A stretch of DNA of 64,000 bases from an uncultured Clostridia bacterium (GCA_928721915.1 CAKMVZ010000004.1:1-64000); one strand, 5' to 3'; shown: positions 31,350 through 41,737, numbered from the stretch's first letter. A program made the numbers and translations. Notes: generated by a model not told the origin, from the letters alone.

Positions 31350-31384
31350 AAAATCCCAGTCAAAGAATGATTGGGATTTTTTTA
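31350..31384. terminator. Bidirectional terminator between ricT and the ferredoxin gene
   Basis: AATCCCA pairs with TGGGATT, with A and T runs on either side. Confidence 0.8.
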
Positions 31385-31555
31385 TTCTAAATCAGGTGCT
31401 CCTACTGGGCAAACTCCTGCACATGTTCCGCACTCAATACATGTAGCTTTATCAATTACATAGCATGTTTCACCTTGTTTTATGCAGCTTACAGGGCAAG
31501 CTCCTTCGCAAGCTCCACAACTAATACATTTTTCTGGATCAATTTTATAAGCCAT
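31382..31555 (-). CDS. 2[4Fe-4S] ferredoxin
   Basis: This is a short gene of 57 residues. AAGGAGG precedes the ATG. Two cluster motifs are present: CISCGACEGACPVSC and CIECGTCAGVCPVGAPDLE. It is a small soluble electron carrier of the clostridial type and suggests anaerobic metabolism. It stands alone, convergent with ricT. The glycine after Cys in the second motif uses a normal GGA codon preceded by TGC, so TGC-GGA by itself does not trigger a frame change. Confidence 0.92.
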   Translation of the reverse strand: MAYKIDPEKCISCGACEGACPVSCIKQGETCYVIDKATCIECGTCAGVCPVGAPDLE

Positions 31556-31782
31556 TTCAAATAGCCTCCTTCCTTAAATCAAAATCAAATTTTAAATTTT
31601 AGCCTATGTATAACTTTAAATATTATATTATTTTAATTAAACTTTGTCAATTTTAAAATTGTAATTTAATAAAATTTTAATTTAAATTTGATATATTTAT
31701 TAAAATTAAAATTTTTAAAGTTTTATAGTTGATATAAAATTTTACTAATGATATAATATCAAAAAACTAAAGATATAAGAGG

Positions 31783-34066
31783 GTGAGAAATATAGCCAAG
31801 AAAAAAATTAGGAAAAGTAAAGAAGAAAAAATAAAAGAAAATAAAGGTATTAAAGTTAGAATGATTTTAGTTGCTACTGTTATTAGCATTGGCTTTGCCT
31901 GTGTAATTGGTAAAATGACATACATAGTAGCAGTTAAAGGAGCAGAATATAAACAGGCTGCATATGCACAGCAAACTACAAGTGAAGTTATTAGTCCTAG
32001 TAGGGGAACTATTTATGATAGTAATCGGGGAAGTTTTAGCTGTTAGTGTTAGTGTTGATACTGTTTCTGTAAATCCTGGAGAAATAAAGTATTCAAATAA
32101 TAAGCAAGTTGACAATGAAACTTTAGCAACGAAATTTTCAGAAATTTTTGGAGTTTCATATGAAGAAACTTTAGCAAAATTACAAAGTGAGTCTTCAGTA
32201 GTAGTAATTGCTAAAAAAGTTGAATCAGATAAAATAACTCAGCTTAAAACATGGATGGAAGAAGAAGGAATTTCTTCAGGAATTAATATAGATGAAGATT
32301 ATAAAAGATATTATCCAAATGGAAGTTTAGCCTCAACTTTAATAGGATTTTGCGGAACAGATAATACTGGTCTTTATGGTTTGGAAGAAAGGTGGAACTC
32401 AGTACTTACTGGAACTTCAGGACAATTAACAGTTACATCTGATGTAAATGGTAATGCTATATCAGATGATTTAGAAGAATATGTTGCCTCTGAAAATGGA
32501 AGCAATATTTATTTAACTATAGATTCTCATGTTCAAGGAATAGTAGAAAAATATTTGGCAGAGGCTGTAGAAGAAAATAGTGCAGAATATGGTGGAGTAA
32601 TTGTTATGAATCCACAAAACGGCGAAATTTATGCTATGGCAAATTATCCAGATTATGATTTGAACAATCCTCAAGATGTTGGAGCTACAGGTTTATCAGA
32701 TGTATGGGACACATTAGATGCGGATGCTAAAAATGCAGCTTTTTATGAATTATGGGCAAACAAAAATGTTTCATACTTATATGAACCAGGTTCTACTTTT
32801 AAACTTTTAGTATCAGCAGCTGGATTAGAAGAAGGATTAGTTGAAACAGATACAGAAGGAGACTTCTTATGTGAAGGTTATTATACTGTTGTAGAGGGAG
32901 AACCACCAATAGCATGTTGGAGATATTATAATCCTCATGGTTCACTTTCATTAAGAGGAGCTTTAGAAGGATCATGTAATCCTGCATTTATGCAATTAGG
33001 TCAAAGAATAGGCACTGAAACTCTTTATAAATATTTTAGAGCGTTTGGATTATTTGATAAAGTTGGAACAGATATTGCATACACACCGTCTTCTATATTT
33101 ACAGAAGAAGATAAAGTAGGACCAATAGAACTTGCAACATTATCTTTTGGACAAAGATTTTCAATTACACCACTTCAACTAGTTACAGCAGTATCTAGTG
33201 TTGTAAATGGAGGAACCTTAATTGAACCAAAAATTGTAAAACAGATAGAAAATACAGATACTGGCTCAGTTACAACAGTTGATACAACAGAAGTAAGAAA
33301 AGTTATTTCAGAAGAAACATCAGCTCAAATAAGAGATATGATGAAATCAGTAGTTATAGAGGGAACTGGTGGTCATGCAGCTGTCAGTGGTTACGAAATA
33401 GGTGGAAAAAGTGGAACTTCAGAACCACCTGTTGGAAAAGAAGAAGAAGGTTATGTAGCATCATTTATAGGAATTTCACCAACTGAAAATACAGAAGTAG
33501 TTTGCTTTTTAGCTTTGTATGGATTAACAGAAGAACAGGAACATCAAGGTGGAACAGTATGTGGACCTGTTGTTGGAGAAATTTTATCAGAAGTTTTACC
33601 TTATTTAGGAGTAGCTTCTACAAATTCTGCTTCATCAGATAATACTGAAGCAACAGTTTCTGAATCAACAGGAGCATATGTATCAAGTGTTACAGGTCAA
33701 ACTGTAGCATCTGCAAGAACAAAATTAGAATCAAATGGATTTAATGTAGTTGTTCCAGATGGTGTAGATGAGAGTACAACTTTAGTTACAGATCAAATGC
33801 CAAAGCCTGGAAATTATTTAGAAAATGGTTCAAAAATTTATTTATATACAAGTGAAAATGATGTTAGAACGTCTGTAACAGTACCTGATGTAAAAGGTTT
33901 ATCTATTCAAGAGGCAACTTCAAAATTACAAGATACAAACTTAAATGTTATAGTTGAAGGAACAACTGGTGTTGTTGTATCTCAAAGTGTTATGGCTGGA
34001 AAAGAGGTTGAAGAAGGTTCTATAGTTACAATTGTTATAAAAGAAGAATTAGTAGATACACAATAG
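31783..34066 (+). CDS. Class B penicillin-binding protein with two PASTA domains (SpoVD/FtsI-like)
   Basis: The product is a transpeptidase that cross-links peptidoglycan. The reconstructed length is 760 residues. After a basic N-terminus, one membrane helix (VRMILVATVISIGFACVIG), a dimerisation domain beginning SPSRGTIYDSNGEVLAVS, then the catalytic motifs: Ser-x-x-Lys in PGSTFKLL, SxN as SCNP, and KSGT. Two PASTA repeats (SVTGQTVASARTKLESNGF; VPDVKGLSIQEATSKLQD) end the protein. SpoVD and PBP2x carry PASTA domains and this could be either. A GTG at 31783 lies on top of the AAGAGGG site, so the true start may be slightly downstream at a non-standard codon. The frame changes at 32026 (CGGG). 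Confidence 0.88.
32026..32029 (+). other. CGGG four-base glycine codon (penicillin-binding protein)
   Basis: GAT AGT AAT CGG GGA in the incoming frame. As CGGG it gives SRGTIYDSNGEVLAVSVSV, the RGxIxDRNGxxLA block of class B PBPs. The preceding codon is AAT. This is the only CGGG in the set. Confidence 0.9.
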
Positions 34067-34106
34067 ATAGATTTTATTGATTAAACTAAAATTAGGAGGA
34101 ACAAAA

Positions 34107-35561
34107 GTGAATAACTGCCTAATTCAGTATTTTGAATGGTATTTACCACCTGATAGTACACTTTGGAAAAAAGTAGCAAGTGATGCTAGCCATTTAGCAA
34201 ATTTAGGAATAAATTATATATGGCTTCCACCAGCTTATAAAGGCGCTGCAGGAAAGGATGATGTAGGATATGGAGTTTATGATTTATATGATTTAGGAGA
34301 ATTTGATCAAAAAGGCTCAGTACCAACAAAATACGGAACAAAAGATGAATATTTAAATGCAATAAGAATTTTAAAGGAAAATAATATAAAGGTTTTAGCA
34401 GATATTGTTTTAAACCATAAACTTGGAGCAGATGAATGTGAGGAAGTTTTGGCGATTCAAGAAGATGTAAATAACAGAAATGTTAGTTTAACTGCTGCTG
34501 TACCAATTAAGGCATGGACGAAATATACTTTCCCAGGAAGAGGAGATAAATATTCAAATTTTAAATGGGATTGGACGCATTTTCATGGCGTAGATTGGGA
34601 TGAGCAAACAAAAAGATCATCTATATTTAAGTTTTATGGAAAAAAATGGGATAAAGAGGTTGATCAAGAAAAAGGTAATTTTGACTATTTAATGGGCGCA
34701 GATATTGATATGAATAATAATGATGTTTCAAATGAGCTTATTAAATGGGGAAAATGGTATTTTGAATTTACAGGAGTTGATGGCTTTAGATTAGATGCAG
34801 TAAAACATATTAGAGCAGATTTTTTTCCAGAATGGTTAGATGAAATTAGAGAGCTTAGTGATAAAGAGCTTTTTGCAGTAGGAGAATATTGGACAATAAA
34901 TAGTGATACATTAAAAAATTATTTAGAAAAAACAGAATATAAAATGAGCTTATTTGATGTTCCACTTCACTATAACTTTTTTAAAGCTTCAATTAGTAAT
35001 GGAGAATTTAATATGAGTGAAATATTTGATGGAACACTAGTAAAAGAAAATCCGGAAAAAGCAGTTACTTTTGTTGACAATCATGATACAGAACCAGGTC
35101 AAGCTTTGGAATCTTGGATTTTAGATTGGTTTAAGCCACATGCATATTCACTTATTTTGTTAAGGCAAGAAGGTTTGCCATGTGTTTTTTATGGTGACTA
35201 TTATGGAATTCCATCTAAAAATGTTACATCAAAAAGTGAAATTTTGGATAAATTATTAAAACTAAGAAAATATTTTGCATATGGCGAGCAAATTGATTAT
35301 TTTTATAGTGAAAGTATAATAGGCTTTGTACGTCAAGGAGATTTTGAACATTCAGATTCAGGATTAGCAGTTGTTATGACTGATAAACAAGGCGGAACAA
35401 TAACTATGAATGTGGGAAAAAAATTTGCAAATTCTATGTTTTATGATTATTTAGGAAATACGGAAGAAAAGGTATATATTGATGGAGAGGGAAATGGAAA
35501 CTTTTTCTGCAAAGATGGAAGTGTTTCTGTTTGGGTGAAAGAAAGTCAATATGTAAATTAA
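34107..35561 (+). CDS. Cytoplasmic alpha-amylase (GH13)
   Basis: It hydrolyses alpha-1,4-glucans inside the cell. The GTG at 34107 after AGGAGG is the start; there is no signal peptide. The 484-residue protein shows the GH13 regions in order: LADIVLNHK, GFRLDAVKHI with the nucleophile Asp, AVGEYW with the acid/base Glu, and FVDNHDTEPGQ with the third Asp. The opening MNNCLIQYFEWYLPPD is typical of the bacterial cytoplasmic amylase subfamily. It is 40 bases after the PBP gene. Confidence 0.92.
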   Translation: MNNCLIQYFEWYLPPDSTLWKKVASDASHLANLGINYIWLPPAYKGAAGKDDVGYGVYDLYDLGEFDQKGSVPTKYGTKDEYLNAIRILKENNIKVLADIVLNHKLGADECEEVLAIQEDVNNRNVSLTAAVPIKAWTKYTFPGRGDKYSNFKWDWTHFHGVDWDEQTKRSSIFKFYGKKWDKEVDQEKGNFDYLMGADIDMNNNDVSNELIKWGKWYFEFTGVDGFRLDAVKHIRADFFPEWLDEIRELSDKELFAVGEYWTINSDTLKNYLEKTEYKMSLFDVPLHYNFFKASISNGEFNMSEIFDGTLVKENPEKAVTFVDNHDTEPGQALESWILDWFKPHAYSLILLRQEGLPCVFYGDYYGIPSKNVTSKSEILDKLLKLRKYFAYGEQIDYFYSESIIGFVRQGDFEHSDSGLAVVMTDKQGGTITMNVGKKFANSMFYDYLGNTEEKVYIDGEGNGNFFCKDGSVSVWVKESQYVN

Positions 35562-35587
35562 TCTAAGCTTAAGAGAGGATTGGTTTT

Positions 35588-36265
35588 ATGACTAAAAGAA
35601 CAAAATTAAAAGATAGAATTCTTCCGATATATACAAAAGGAGAAGAGATTTTCAATATGACTTCGCATATTGTAGGAGTTTTACTTGGAATTGTTGCAAT
35701 AGTTTTATGTAGTGTTTTTGCAGCAATTCATCATAACGTTTATGGAGTAGTAAGTGGAGTTATATATGGAGTCTCTTTAGTTGTTCTTTATACAATGTCT
35801 AGTGTATATCATGGATTAAGTAAGAATTTATTTGCAAAAAGAGTTTTTCAAGTTTTAGATCATTGCACAATTTTTATAATGATAGCAGGATGTTACACAC
35901 CATTTGCATTATGTACATTAAGAGAATATAATACTGCTCTTGGTTGGACGATATTTGGCATAGTTTGGGCAATGGCAATTATAGGAATTATATTAAATGG
36001 AATTGACTTAAAAAAGTATAAAACTTTTTCTATGATTTGTTACTTAGTTATGGGATGGTGTATAGTTTTTAAAGTAAATGTTCTACCAGAATTACTTGGA
36101 ACTACAGGATTTGTATTATTAGTTTTAGGCGGAATCATCTATACAATAGGAGCGGTTCTATATGGATTAGGGAAAAAACACAAATGGATGCATTCAATTT
36201 TCCACTTATGCATATTAGTAGCAAGCATCTTACAATTTTTTTGTATTTTATTATATGTAGTATAA
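35588..36265 (+). CDS. Hemolysin III / YqfA (PAQR-like) family membrane protein
   Basis: The 225-residue protein has seven membrane segments. The family motifs are FNMTSHIVGVLLG, SSVYHGLS, VLDHCTIFIMIAGCYTPFAL and WMHSIFHLCILVAS. The conserved His/Ser/Asp residues (SSVYHG, LDH, HSIFH) could bind zinc as in PAQR hydrolases. The true bacterial role is unclear; the haemolysin name is historical. AGAGAGG precedes the ATG. It is 26 bases after the amylase gene and ends at a terminator. Confidence 0.9.
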   Translation: MTKRTKLKDRILPIYTKGEEIFNMTSHIVGVLLGIVAIVLCSVFAAIHHNVYGVVSGVIYGVSLVVLYTMSSVYHGLSKNLFAKRVFQVLDHCTIFIMIAGCYTPFALCTLREYNTALGWTIFGIVWAMAIIGIILNGIDLKKYKTFSMICYLVMGWCIVFKVNVLPELLGTTGFVLLVLGGIIYTIGAVLYGLGKKHKWMHSIFHLCILVASILQFFCILLYVV

Positions 36266-36269
36266 AATG

Positions 36270-36326
36270 GGTCTCTTAAGAGAAAACTAGAATTAAAAGA
36301 AGTTTTCTTTTAAGGGATTTTTTTTA
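36270..36326 (+). terminator. Rho-independent terminator
   Basis: CTCTTAAGAGAAAACT pairs imperfectly with AGTTTTCTTTTAAGGG and is followed by a run of T. Confidence 0.75.
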
Positions 36327-36349
36327 TTTATATTTATAAGGAACGTGTA

Positions 36350-36392
36350 TTTATGCTTTAGGGGACGTGCTTTAGGGGACGTGTTTAAAAAG
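36350..36392 (+). repeat. REP-like GGGGACGTG tandem motif
   Basis: The unit CTTTAGGGGACGTG occurs twice back to back after a related GGAACGTG. The same GGGGACG core recurs at 38743-38763 and 38803-38815, on the other side of the surface protein gene. Such GGGGACGGTTCT-type elements are common mobile REP-like repeats in Firmicutes. Nothing else is seen in the 308-base gap apart from the terminator. Confidence 0.5.
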
Positions 36393-36573
36393 CAGTTGAT
36401 TTCAAGGATTTGGGATATTTTCAAAATTATTTTATTATTAAAATAAATATTTTGCAAAAATTTTTAGAGAGTATTTACAATTAAAAATATTATGGGTATA
36501 ATTTAATTAAAACAGGTTATACAACCAATACAAATTTAAAAAGATAAAATTAAAATAATAGGGAGGAAAAAGC

Positions 36574-38698
36574 ATGAATAGACAGAAGAAAAATTTAAAA
36601 TTAGAAAACCGTGAAAGCCTTGCAGCTGTACACACACATATATATACACTTATAATTGGTTTAAGTGATTTTTTAACAAATTTTAAATCAAAAAAAGTTC
36701 AAAAAATTTTTAATCATGAAAAAGATTTAATAAAACTTAAAAATGATGAAAAAAGTTTTAATCAAAAATATTTAAAAAATGATTTCAAAAGCAATTTGAA
36801 AACTGGTATTTTAAGTTTAAATTCAGGAATAACGCTAATCGCGCTTATAATCACAATAATAGTATTATTAATATTAGCAGGAGTAACAATATCAGCTATT
36901 ATGCGGAGAAAACGGAATATTAAATCAAGCGATAAATTCAGCTGATAGAACAAAGGTAGAAGATGCAAGAGAAAGAATAGCAATGGAGATAGTAGGAAGT
37001 TATGATAATAGTGGAAGATTAGATGTTAGTAGTTTAAAAAGTAATTTAGAAAGCCATTTAGGAATAGATACAAGTAATATTGGAATAACACTTCCAACAG
37101 GAACAATAACATTAGACGGAATAGACTTTTATATAAATACAGATGAAGAAGTAATAGAAGGGAAAGCAATAGCAAATGGAAGTTGGAATGCTGAAAAAGG
37201 AGTAAACAGCCCAGAGCTATTTGAAGGAATGACAGCATTATATTGGGATGACTCTGGAAATGAGATAGAGTTAACAGAAGCTAGTTCAGAAGAAGAGTGG
37301 AATAATTGGTATGATTATAACGGAGATGGAGACGGACAAAACAGATGGGCAAATGCAGTAACAAAAGATGAGAATGGAAATATAACAGGATACTGGGTAT
37401 GGATACCAAGGTATGCATACAAGATAGAAAGTGGCTTATTCACAAGCACAGCCGGAGAAATCTCAATAAAATTTCTACAAAACACAAGTGATTTAGACGC
37501 AGAAGGAAATACAATAAGTAGAGAATACAGTTATACTTTAGACGAAAATGACGAAGTAAACAACCAGATGGACGATTACGTAGTACACCCAGCATTCAGA
37601 GATGGCTCATCAAACAATTTTATGAATGGAGAATGGGATGAAGAAGTAACAGGCTTCTGGGTAGCAAAATACGAAGCAGGTTTCCAAGCAAATACAATAA
37701 CAGATAATGATGGTACACTTTCAACAGATATATCAAATGCAGATGATGTTGTTGTATATTCTGATTTAAAATATACGAGTTATAATAGCAATTATCAGAC
37801 AAATGCATTAGGACAAGATTTATCATCAACTGGATATTCAAACCAAAATTTATCTTATCCTGTATTCTTGCCTCTAACGTACTCATACAATAATATATGT
37901 ATAGGAGATAGTTATGTATTAAGTCAAGCAATAGATACAGCAAGTAATTTCTATGGATTAAATTCAAATAAAACAGATAGTCACCAAATGAAAAACAGTG
38001 AATGGGGAGCAGTAGCATATTTAACGCAAAGTAGTTATGGAAGAAATGGAACAGAAGTAACAATAAATAATTATTATACGAGCGAAGAAAGTCCATACCA
38101 AGTTGCTATAACAGGGTTAGCAAGCTCAGATGACTTAGAAAGTAGTACTCAAATCTTAAATGATGTATTGGCTTATAATACAACGGATGGAATGCGAGGA
38201 AGTACAACAGGAAATGTTACAGGAATATATGATTTAAGTGGTGGACTATGGGAAAGAGTTTCAGGATACATTTTAAATGGAAATGCAAACTTAACAAACA
38301 ATGGAACAAATTCTAGCAATGGTTCATCAGGAATATTAATGGGAACAACAGGTACCGCAAATGAGGACGGATATCAAACATTAAGTACAAGAGAATATAC
38401 AGTATATTCATATAATAATTTAAATGATTCGGATATTAGTAATTATATAAAGTACAAAGAATTATTATCTAGTATGTATGGATATGGAGATGCAATTTTA
38501 GAGGTATCAACTAGTGGATATGGAGATGATTCTTGGAATTTAGACTATTCTAACTATATATTTGTTTCAGATGTGTTTTTCTCTCGAGGTTTTACTTGTG
38601 CATCTGGCTTCTCAGATTCTGGTGTGTTCCATTTTGATCATACTAATGGGAGCGTGGGACCTCGTAGTGGGTACCGTGTAATATTAATTGCTGAATAG
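36574..38698 (+). CDS. Pilin-like surface protein with C-type lectin/FGE-like C-terminal domain
   Basis: An AGGGAGGAAAAA site precedes the ATG. The reconstructed length is 707 residues. After a lysine-rich leader of about 88 residues comes a class III/IV pilin-like segment (GITLIALIITIIVLLILAG, then VTISAI) and the standard continuation MGENGILNQAINSADRTK, supplied through CGGA at 36904. The body contains YWVWIPRYAYKI, VTGFWVAKYEAGF, MKNSEWGAVAYL and IYDLSGGLWERVSGYI, and ends SGYRVILIAE. These are the motifs of FGE-sulfatase/C-type-lectin modules used as display domains. Codons in the last 100 bases are GC-richer than the rest. It stands alone, flanked by REP-like repeats. Confidence 0.8.
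36904..36907 (+). other. CGGA four-base glycine codon (pilin-like protein)
   Basis: GCT ATT ATG CGG AGA in the incoming frame. As CGGA it gives VTISAIMGENGILNQA; the SAI-x-GENGIL sequence is very common in clostridial pilin-like proteins. The preceding codon is ATG. The next Gly, in AAC GGA, is a normal triplet. Confidence 0.9.
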
Positions 38699-39136
38699 TG
38701 CCAAATGCCAATGAGAGACGTCAGACTGTTCTAAAATTGGGAAAAGGGGACGGTTCTGATTTCCCACTTAAAAAAGAAATTAATTCAATTTAATATGTTT
38801 TGGGGGACGCGTTCGAAAAACATGTTAATTTAATAAATTTATTAAGAGCTTTGGGGGCAATTCAATTCTTCAAAGCTCTTTTGTTATTATTATGACATAA
38901 TAAAAATTAATAGTTTTTTACTTAAAAATATTTTTTCAAAACTATTATTCAATAACAAATTTTAAATCGGGAAATATATTTAATATACCAAATGCAGAAA
39001 ATATGAATGGTGTGTTTGCAAGATATGTATATAATTTAGTGGTCAATCTAGATTTTGGAGATACACAAAATTGGCTTTTGAATTTGGATTTTGATTATAG
39101 AAAAAAAGACAATTAGAGTTATTATATTCAATAAAA
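38699..39136 (+). other. Gene-poor stretch with REP-like motifs and a short orphan frame
   Basis: GGGGACGGTTCTGATTTCCC at 38743-38762 and GGGGGACGCG at 38803-38812 are REP-like. A short frame at 39004-39114 (MNGVFARYVYNLVVNLDF, ending YRKKDN) has no clear Shine-Dalgarno site. It looks like the tail of a lost gene rather than a working one. Confidence 0.4.
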
Positions 39137-39169
39137 TTAAAAAAGTGCCATTCTTGGCACCTTTTTTTA
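39137..39169. terminator. Terminator of the BI-1 family gene
   Basis: AAAGTGCCA pairs with TGGCACCTT in a compact hairpin with A and T runs. On the minus strand it follows the stop of the gene at 39167-39856. Confidence 0.75.
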
Positions 39170-39856
39170 ATCTCTTCTTACATTTCCAAAAATTGAAAGG
39201 ATTCTAAGGAATATATTGATAAAGTCTAGATAAAGTTCCATTGCACCATATACATATAATTTTTCTTCATTTAAAACGCCTTCATTATATAGATTTTTTA
39301 AATTATTCATATCATATACAGTAAATCCCATGAAAACCAAAAGAATAACCCAATCTAAAACTATATCAACTAATCCATTTCCTAAAAATAAATTTATTAT
39401 TGAAACTACGCAGCCTACTAATAAAGTAACAGAAAGTATAGTTCCAAATCTTGTTAAATCAGCTTTAGTATTTTTTCCAATAAAAGCCATTATACCAAAT
39501 ATTGCAGCTGAACCAACAAATGCGTAAACAATTGAACTTAGTTCAAAATATGCAAATAGTGTTGAGAAAGTTATACCATTTATTATTGCGTAAGCAAAAA
39601 ATAGAGCAGTTACAACTCCTGATGAAAACTTTCTAAATCCAGCAGAAAAAGCAATAACAACTATAAATTCAATTATAAAAAGTCCTAGAAATGCACCACT
39701 TTCAATTATTGAATCTAAAAAACCAGAATAATAAGTGTATCCAGCAGCAAATGCAGTGGCTAGTAATCCTAAAAACATTCTAAAAAATGTTTTTGTAAGA
39801 TAATCTGATGTATTAGACATGATAATTGGTTCATTTTCACTTTGATATTCTATCAT
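39167..39856 (-). CDS. Bax inhibitor-1 / YccA family membrane protein
   Basis: The 229-residue protein has seven hydrophobic segments and the family pattern: a cytosolic N-terminus ending TKTFFRMFLGLLATAFAAGY, an internal FAYAIINGITFSTLFAYFE, and the C-terminal VYDMNNLKNLY with ALELYLDFINIFLRIL-like sequence (AMELYLDFINIFLRIL). Family members act as membrane calcium leak proteins; no specific role can be read here. GAGGTG precedes the ATG. It is transcribed alone. Confidence 0.9.
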   Translation of the reverse strand: MIEYQSENEPIIMSNTSDYLTKTFFRMFLGLLATAFAAGYTYYSGFLDSIIESGAFLGLFIIEFIVVIAFSAGFRKFSSGVVTALFFAYAIINGITFSTLFAYFELSSIVYAFVGSAAIFGIMAFIGKNTKADLTRFGTILSVTLLVGCVVSIINLFLGNGLVDIVLDWVILLVFMGFTVYDMNNLKNLYNEGVLNEEKLYVYGAMELYLDFINIFLRILSIFGNVRRD

Positions 39857-40099
39857 AAATTTTCACCTCACTTTTTATCAAAAATAGAATCACAATAATA
39901 GTATAATATAAAATTTAAAAATATACAAATTTTATTTAAATTTATTTTTAATTTTATTATATTTATTAAAGATTAAAATAAATTATGCAAATCACTTTTT
40001 GGTTAAAATTCAAAGCTTTTTGCTTTTTGCTATTGTAAACATTTTAAATTATGGTATAATAAATTTGTTAAAAAACACAAAAGAATATGGGGGATATTT

Positions 40100-40942
40100 A
40101 TGAAAGTAAAATGTGAGTATTGTGGCTCTTTTATTGATGATACTGAAGAAAATTGTCCTAATTGTGGTGCGGTAAATAGTCATTTTAAAAGAAAAGCTGA
40201 AGGAACTCCAAAAACTATTGAAGAACTAAAAAAGTGGTATCAAGATCATAATTTACCAATTCAAGATATTACAAGATTTTTTATAGGAGTTGATTATAAA
40301 GGACCAAAAGCTTTTGGTATATATGAAGATAAGGCAACAGGAAATTTTATAGTTTATAAAAATAAATCTAATGGAACTCGCAGTATAAGATATCAAGGAA
40401 AAGATGAAGAATATGCAGTAAATGAGCTTTATATGAAATTAAAAGAAGAAATTTTAAATCAAAAATCTCGCAATTTAAGAAGGAACACTGTAAATTATAG
40501 TAATTCATACAGTCATAGAAGATTTTCAAGACGTAATAGTACAGGGTGTTTAATCGCATTTGTAATATTTTTTATAATAATTATAGCATGCTTTGCTTCA
40601 TTTAAGAATACCCCTAGAAGAGGATATTATTATTATGGAAATAATTATTATTACTATCAGAGTGGAGACTGGTATGGATATGATTCATATGATGGATGGA
40701 ACAAAACTACAGCACCAGATGATTTAAAGAAAAATTATTCAGATTATTATGAGTCAAATTATTATTCTTCAGGATATGGAGTTGATGATTTTAGTGATAC
40801 TTCTTATTATGACTCGGATTCTTCCTCTTCCTCATCTAGCAGCTGGGATAGCGATTGGGACAGTGATTGGGATTCTGGTTCGTCTTGGGATAGTGGCTCA
40901 TCATGGGACTCTGGCTCTACTGATTGGAGTAGTGATTGGTAA
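40100..40942 (+). CDS. Zinc-ribbon membrane protein with Asp/Ser/Trp repeat tail
   Basis: The 280-residue product starts with a zinc ribbon of two CxxC knuckles (CEYCGSFIDD, CPNCGA), followed by a cytoplasmic domain of about 110 residues. A membrane helix (STGCLIAFVIFFIIIIACFA, about residues 147-165) follows. Outside are Tyr/Asn-rich repeats (RGYYYYGNNYYYYQ) and a tail of Ser runs and repeated DWDSG/SSWDSG units that ends in a final Trp. No family beyond zinc-ribbon was recognised. The tail may bind surfaces or ions; that is only inference. Confidence 0.7.
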   Translation: MKVKCEYCGSFIDDTEENCPNCGAVNSHFKRKAEGTPKTIEELKKWYQDHNLPIQDITRFFIGVDYKGPKAFGIYEDKATGNFIVYKNKSNGTRSIRYQGKDEEYAVNELYMKLKEEILNQKSRNLRRNTVNYSNSYSHRRFSRRNSTGCLIAFVIFFIIIIACFASFKNTPRRGYYYYGNNYYYYQSGDWYGYDSYDGWNKTTAPDDLKKNYSDYYESNYYSSGYGVDDFSDTSYYDSDSSSSSSSSWDSDWDSDWDSGSSWDSGSSWDSGSTDWSSDW

Positions 40943-41037
40943 AAAATATTAAAACTTGAGAGCTGATTTGAAATAAATAAATTTTTATATTATAATAAAA
41001 TTGTAATGTTTGACAACAAATTATAGGAGGACAAAAT

Positions 41038-41736
41038 ATGCAAAAGAAAAATGCAGCCTTCGTTGGAGGAGGAGTATCTACAGTATGTGGACTTGGAGCC
41101 TATTATGCTGAAACACGGCTTGGAGAAGAGTTTAATTCTTTCTCAGGAGCTAGCATTGGTTCTATTGTAGCTATTAGCTTAGCTGCTGGAAAAGAACCTC
41201 AGGAAATTCTTAGTTTTCTAAGAAAAAACGTAGAGGATTTCTGCCGGCCGATAATTGGAAAGAAATTTATCAGGGAAAGAACTGACAAATTTTTGGAAAA
41301 GATTCAGTATAAAGACTTACTGTTCGAATGCATAGTTTCCGTGACAAAAATTGGAGAGAAATTCCCGATTTTGATTAGCAAAAAAAATTGTGACAGTATG
41401 ACAGTGGGAGAGGTGGCAGCGTTGTCATCTACCCTTCCAGGTCTCTATTTACCAAGCAAAATGCATTTTGAGGGCTGTAATTTCTGGGTCCTCGACGGTG
41501 GAATGACTGCAAACCCGCCGCTTGTAATTGATGCTGAAAATGTGATTTTCACGTTTAAGCGAGTTTTAAAGAAACCGTCAAATTCTGTTTGGGCAAAGAG
41601 GAAAATCTATCAGGAAAGAAAGGCTGATCGTGTGGTAAAAGTTGCCACAGTAACATCTACTCGAGGAGATAGACGGGACGTTACGACTGCTTGGACTGAG
41701 GGAGTATCCCAGGTTGAGCAAGGCGACACTCTTTAA
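41038..41736 (+). CDS. Patatin-like phospholipase, foreign base composition, three triplet CGG codons
   Basis: The 232-residue product carries the patatin features: glycine-rich oxyanion loop VGGGVST, nucleophile elbow GASIGS and the Asp of the dyad in LDGGM. Base and codon use is strikingly richer in G+C than its neighbours (CCG CCG, CTC GAC, GTG GGA). CGG occurs three times in frame as ordinary Arg (TRLGEEF, FCRPIIG, DRRDVT). If CGGN were read as four bases, synthesis would stop soon after the first. The gene is therefore probably a recent arrival and may not work in this host. The C-terminus SQVEQGDTL looks complete. GGAGG precedes the ATG and a terminator follows. Confidence 0.75.
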   Translation: MQKKNAAFVGGGVSTVCGLGAYYAETRLGEEFNSFSGASIGSIVAISLAAGKEPQEILSFLRKNVEDFCRPIIGKKFIRERTDKFLEKIQYKDLLFECIVSVTKIGEKFPILISKKNCDSMTVGEVAALSSTLPGLYLPSKMHFEGCNFWVLDGGMTANPPLVIDAENVIFTFKRVLKKPSNSVWAKRKIYQERKADRVVKVATVTSTRGDRRDVTTAWTEGVSQVEQGDTL

Positions 41737-41737
41737 A

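Noticed and set aside
38560..38700. Diversity-generating retroelement
   Set aside because: The C-type-lectin-like end is suggestive, but no template repeat or reverse transcriptase is visible in the window.
40800..40940. CRISPR-like or tandem DNA repeat
   Set aside because: The repetition is the coding sequence of WDSG-type protein repeats without spacers. No CRISPR array was seen anywhere in the window.
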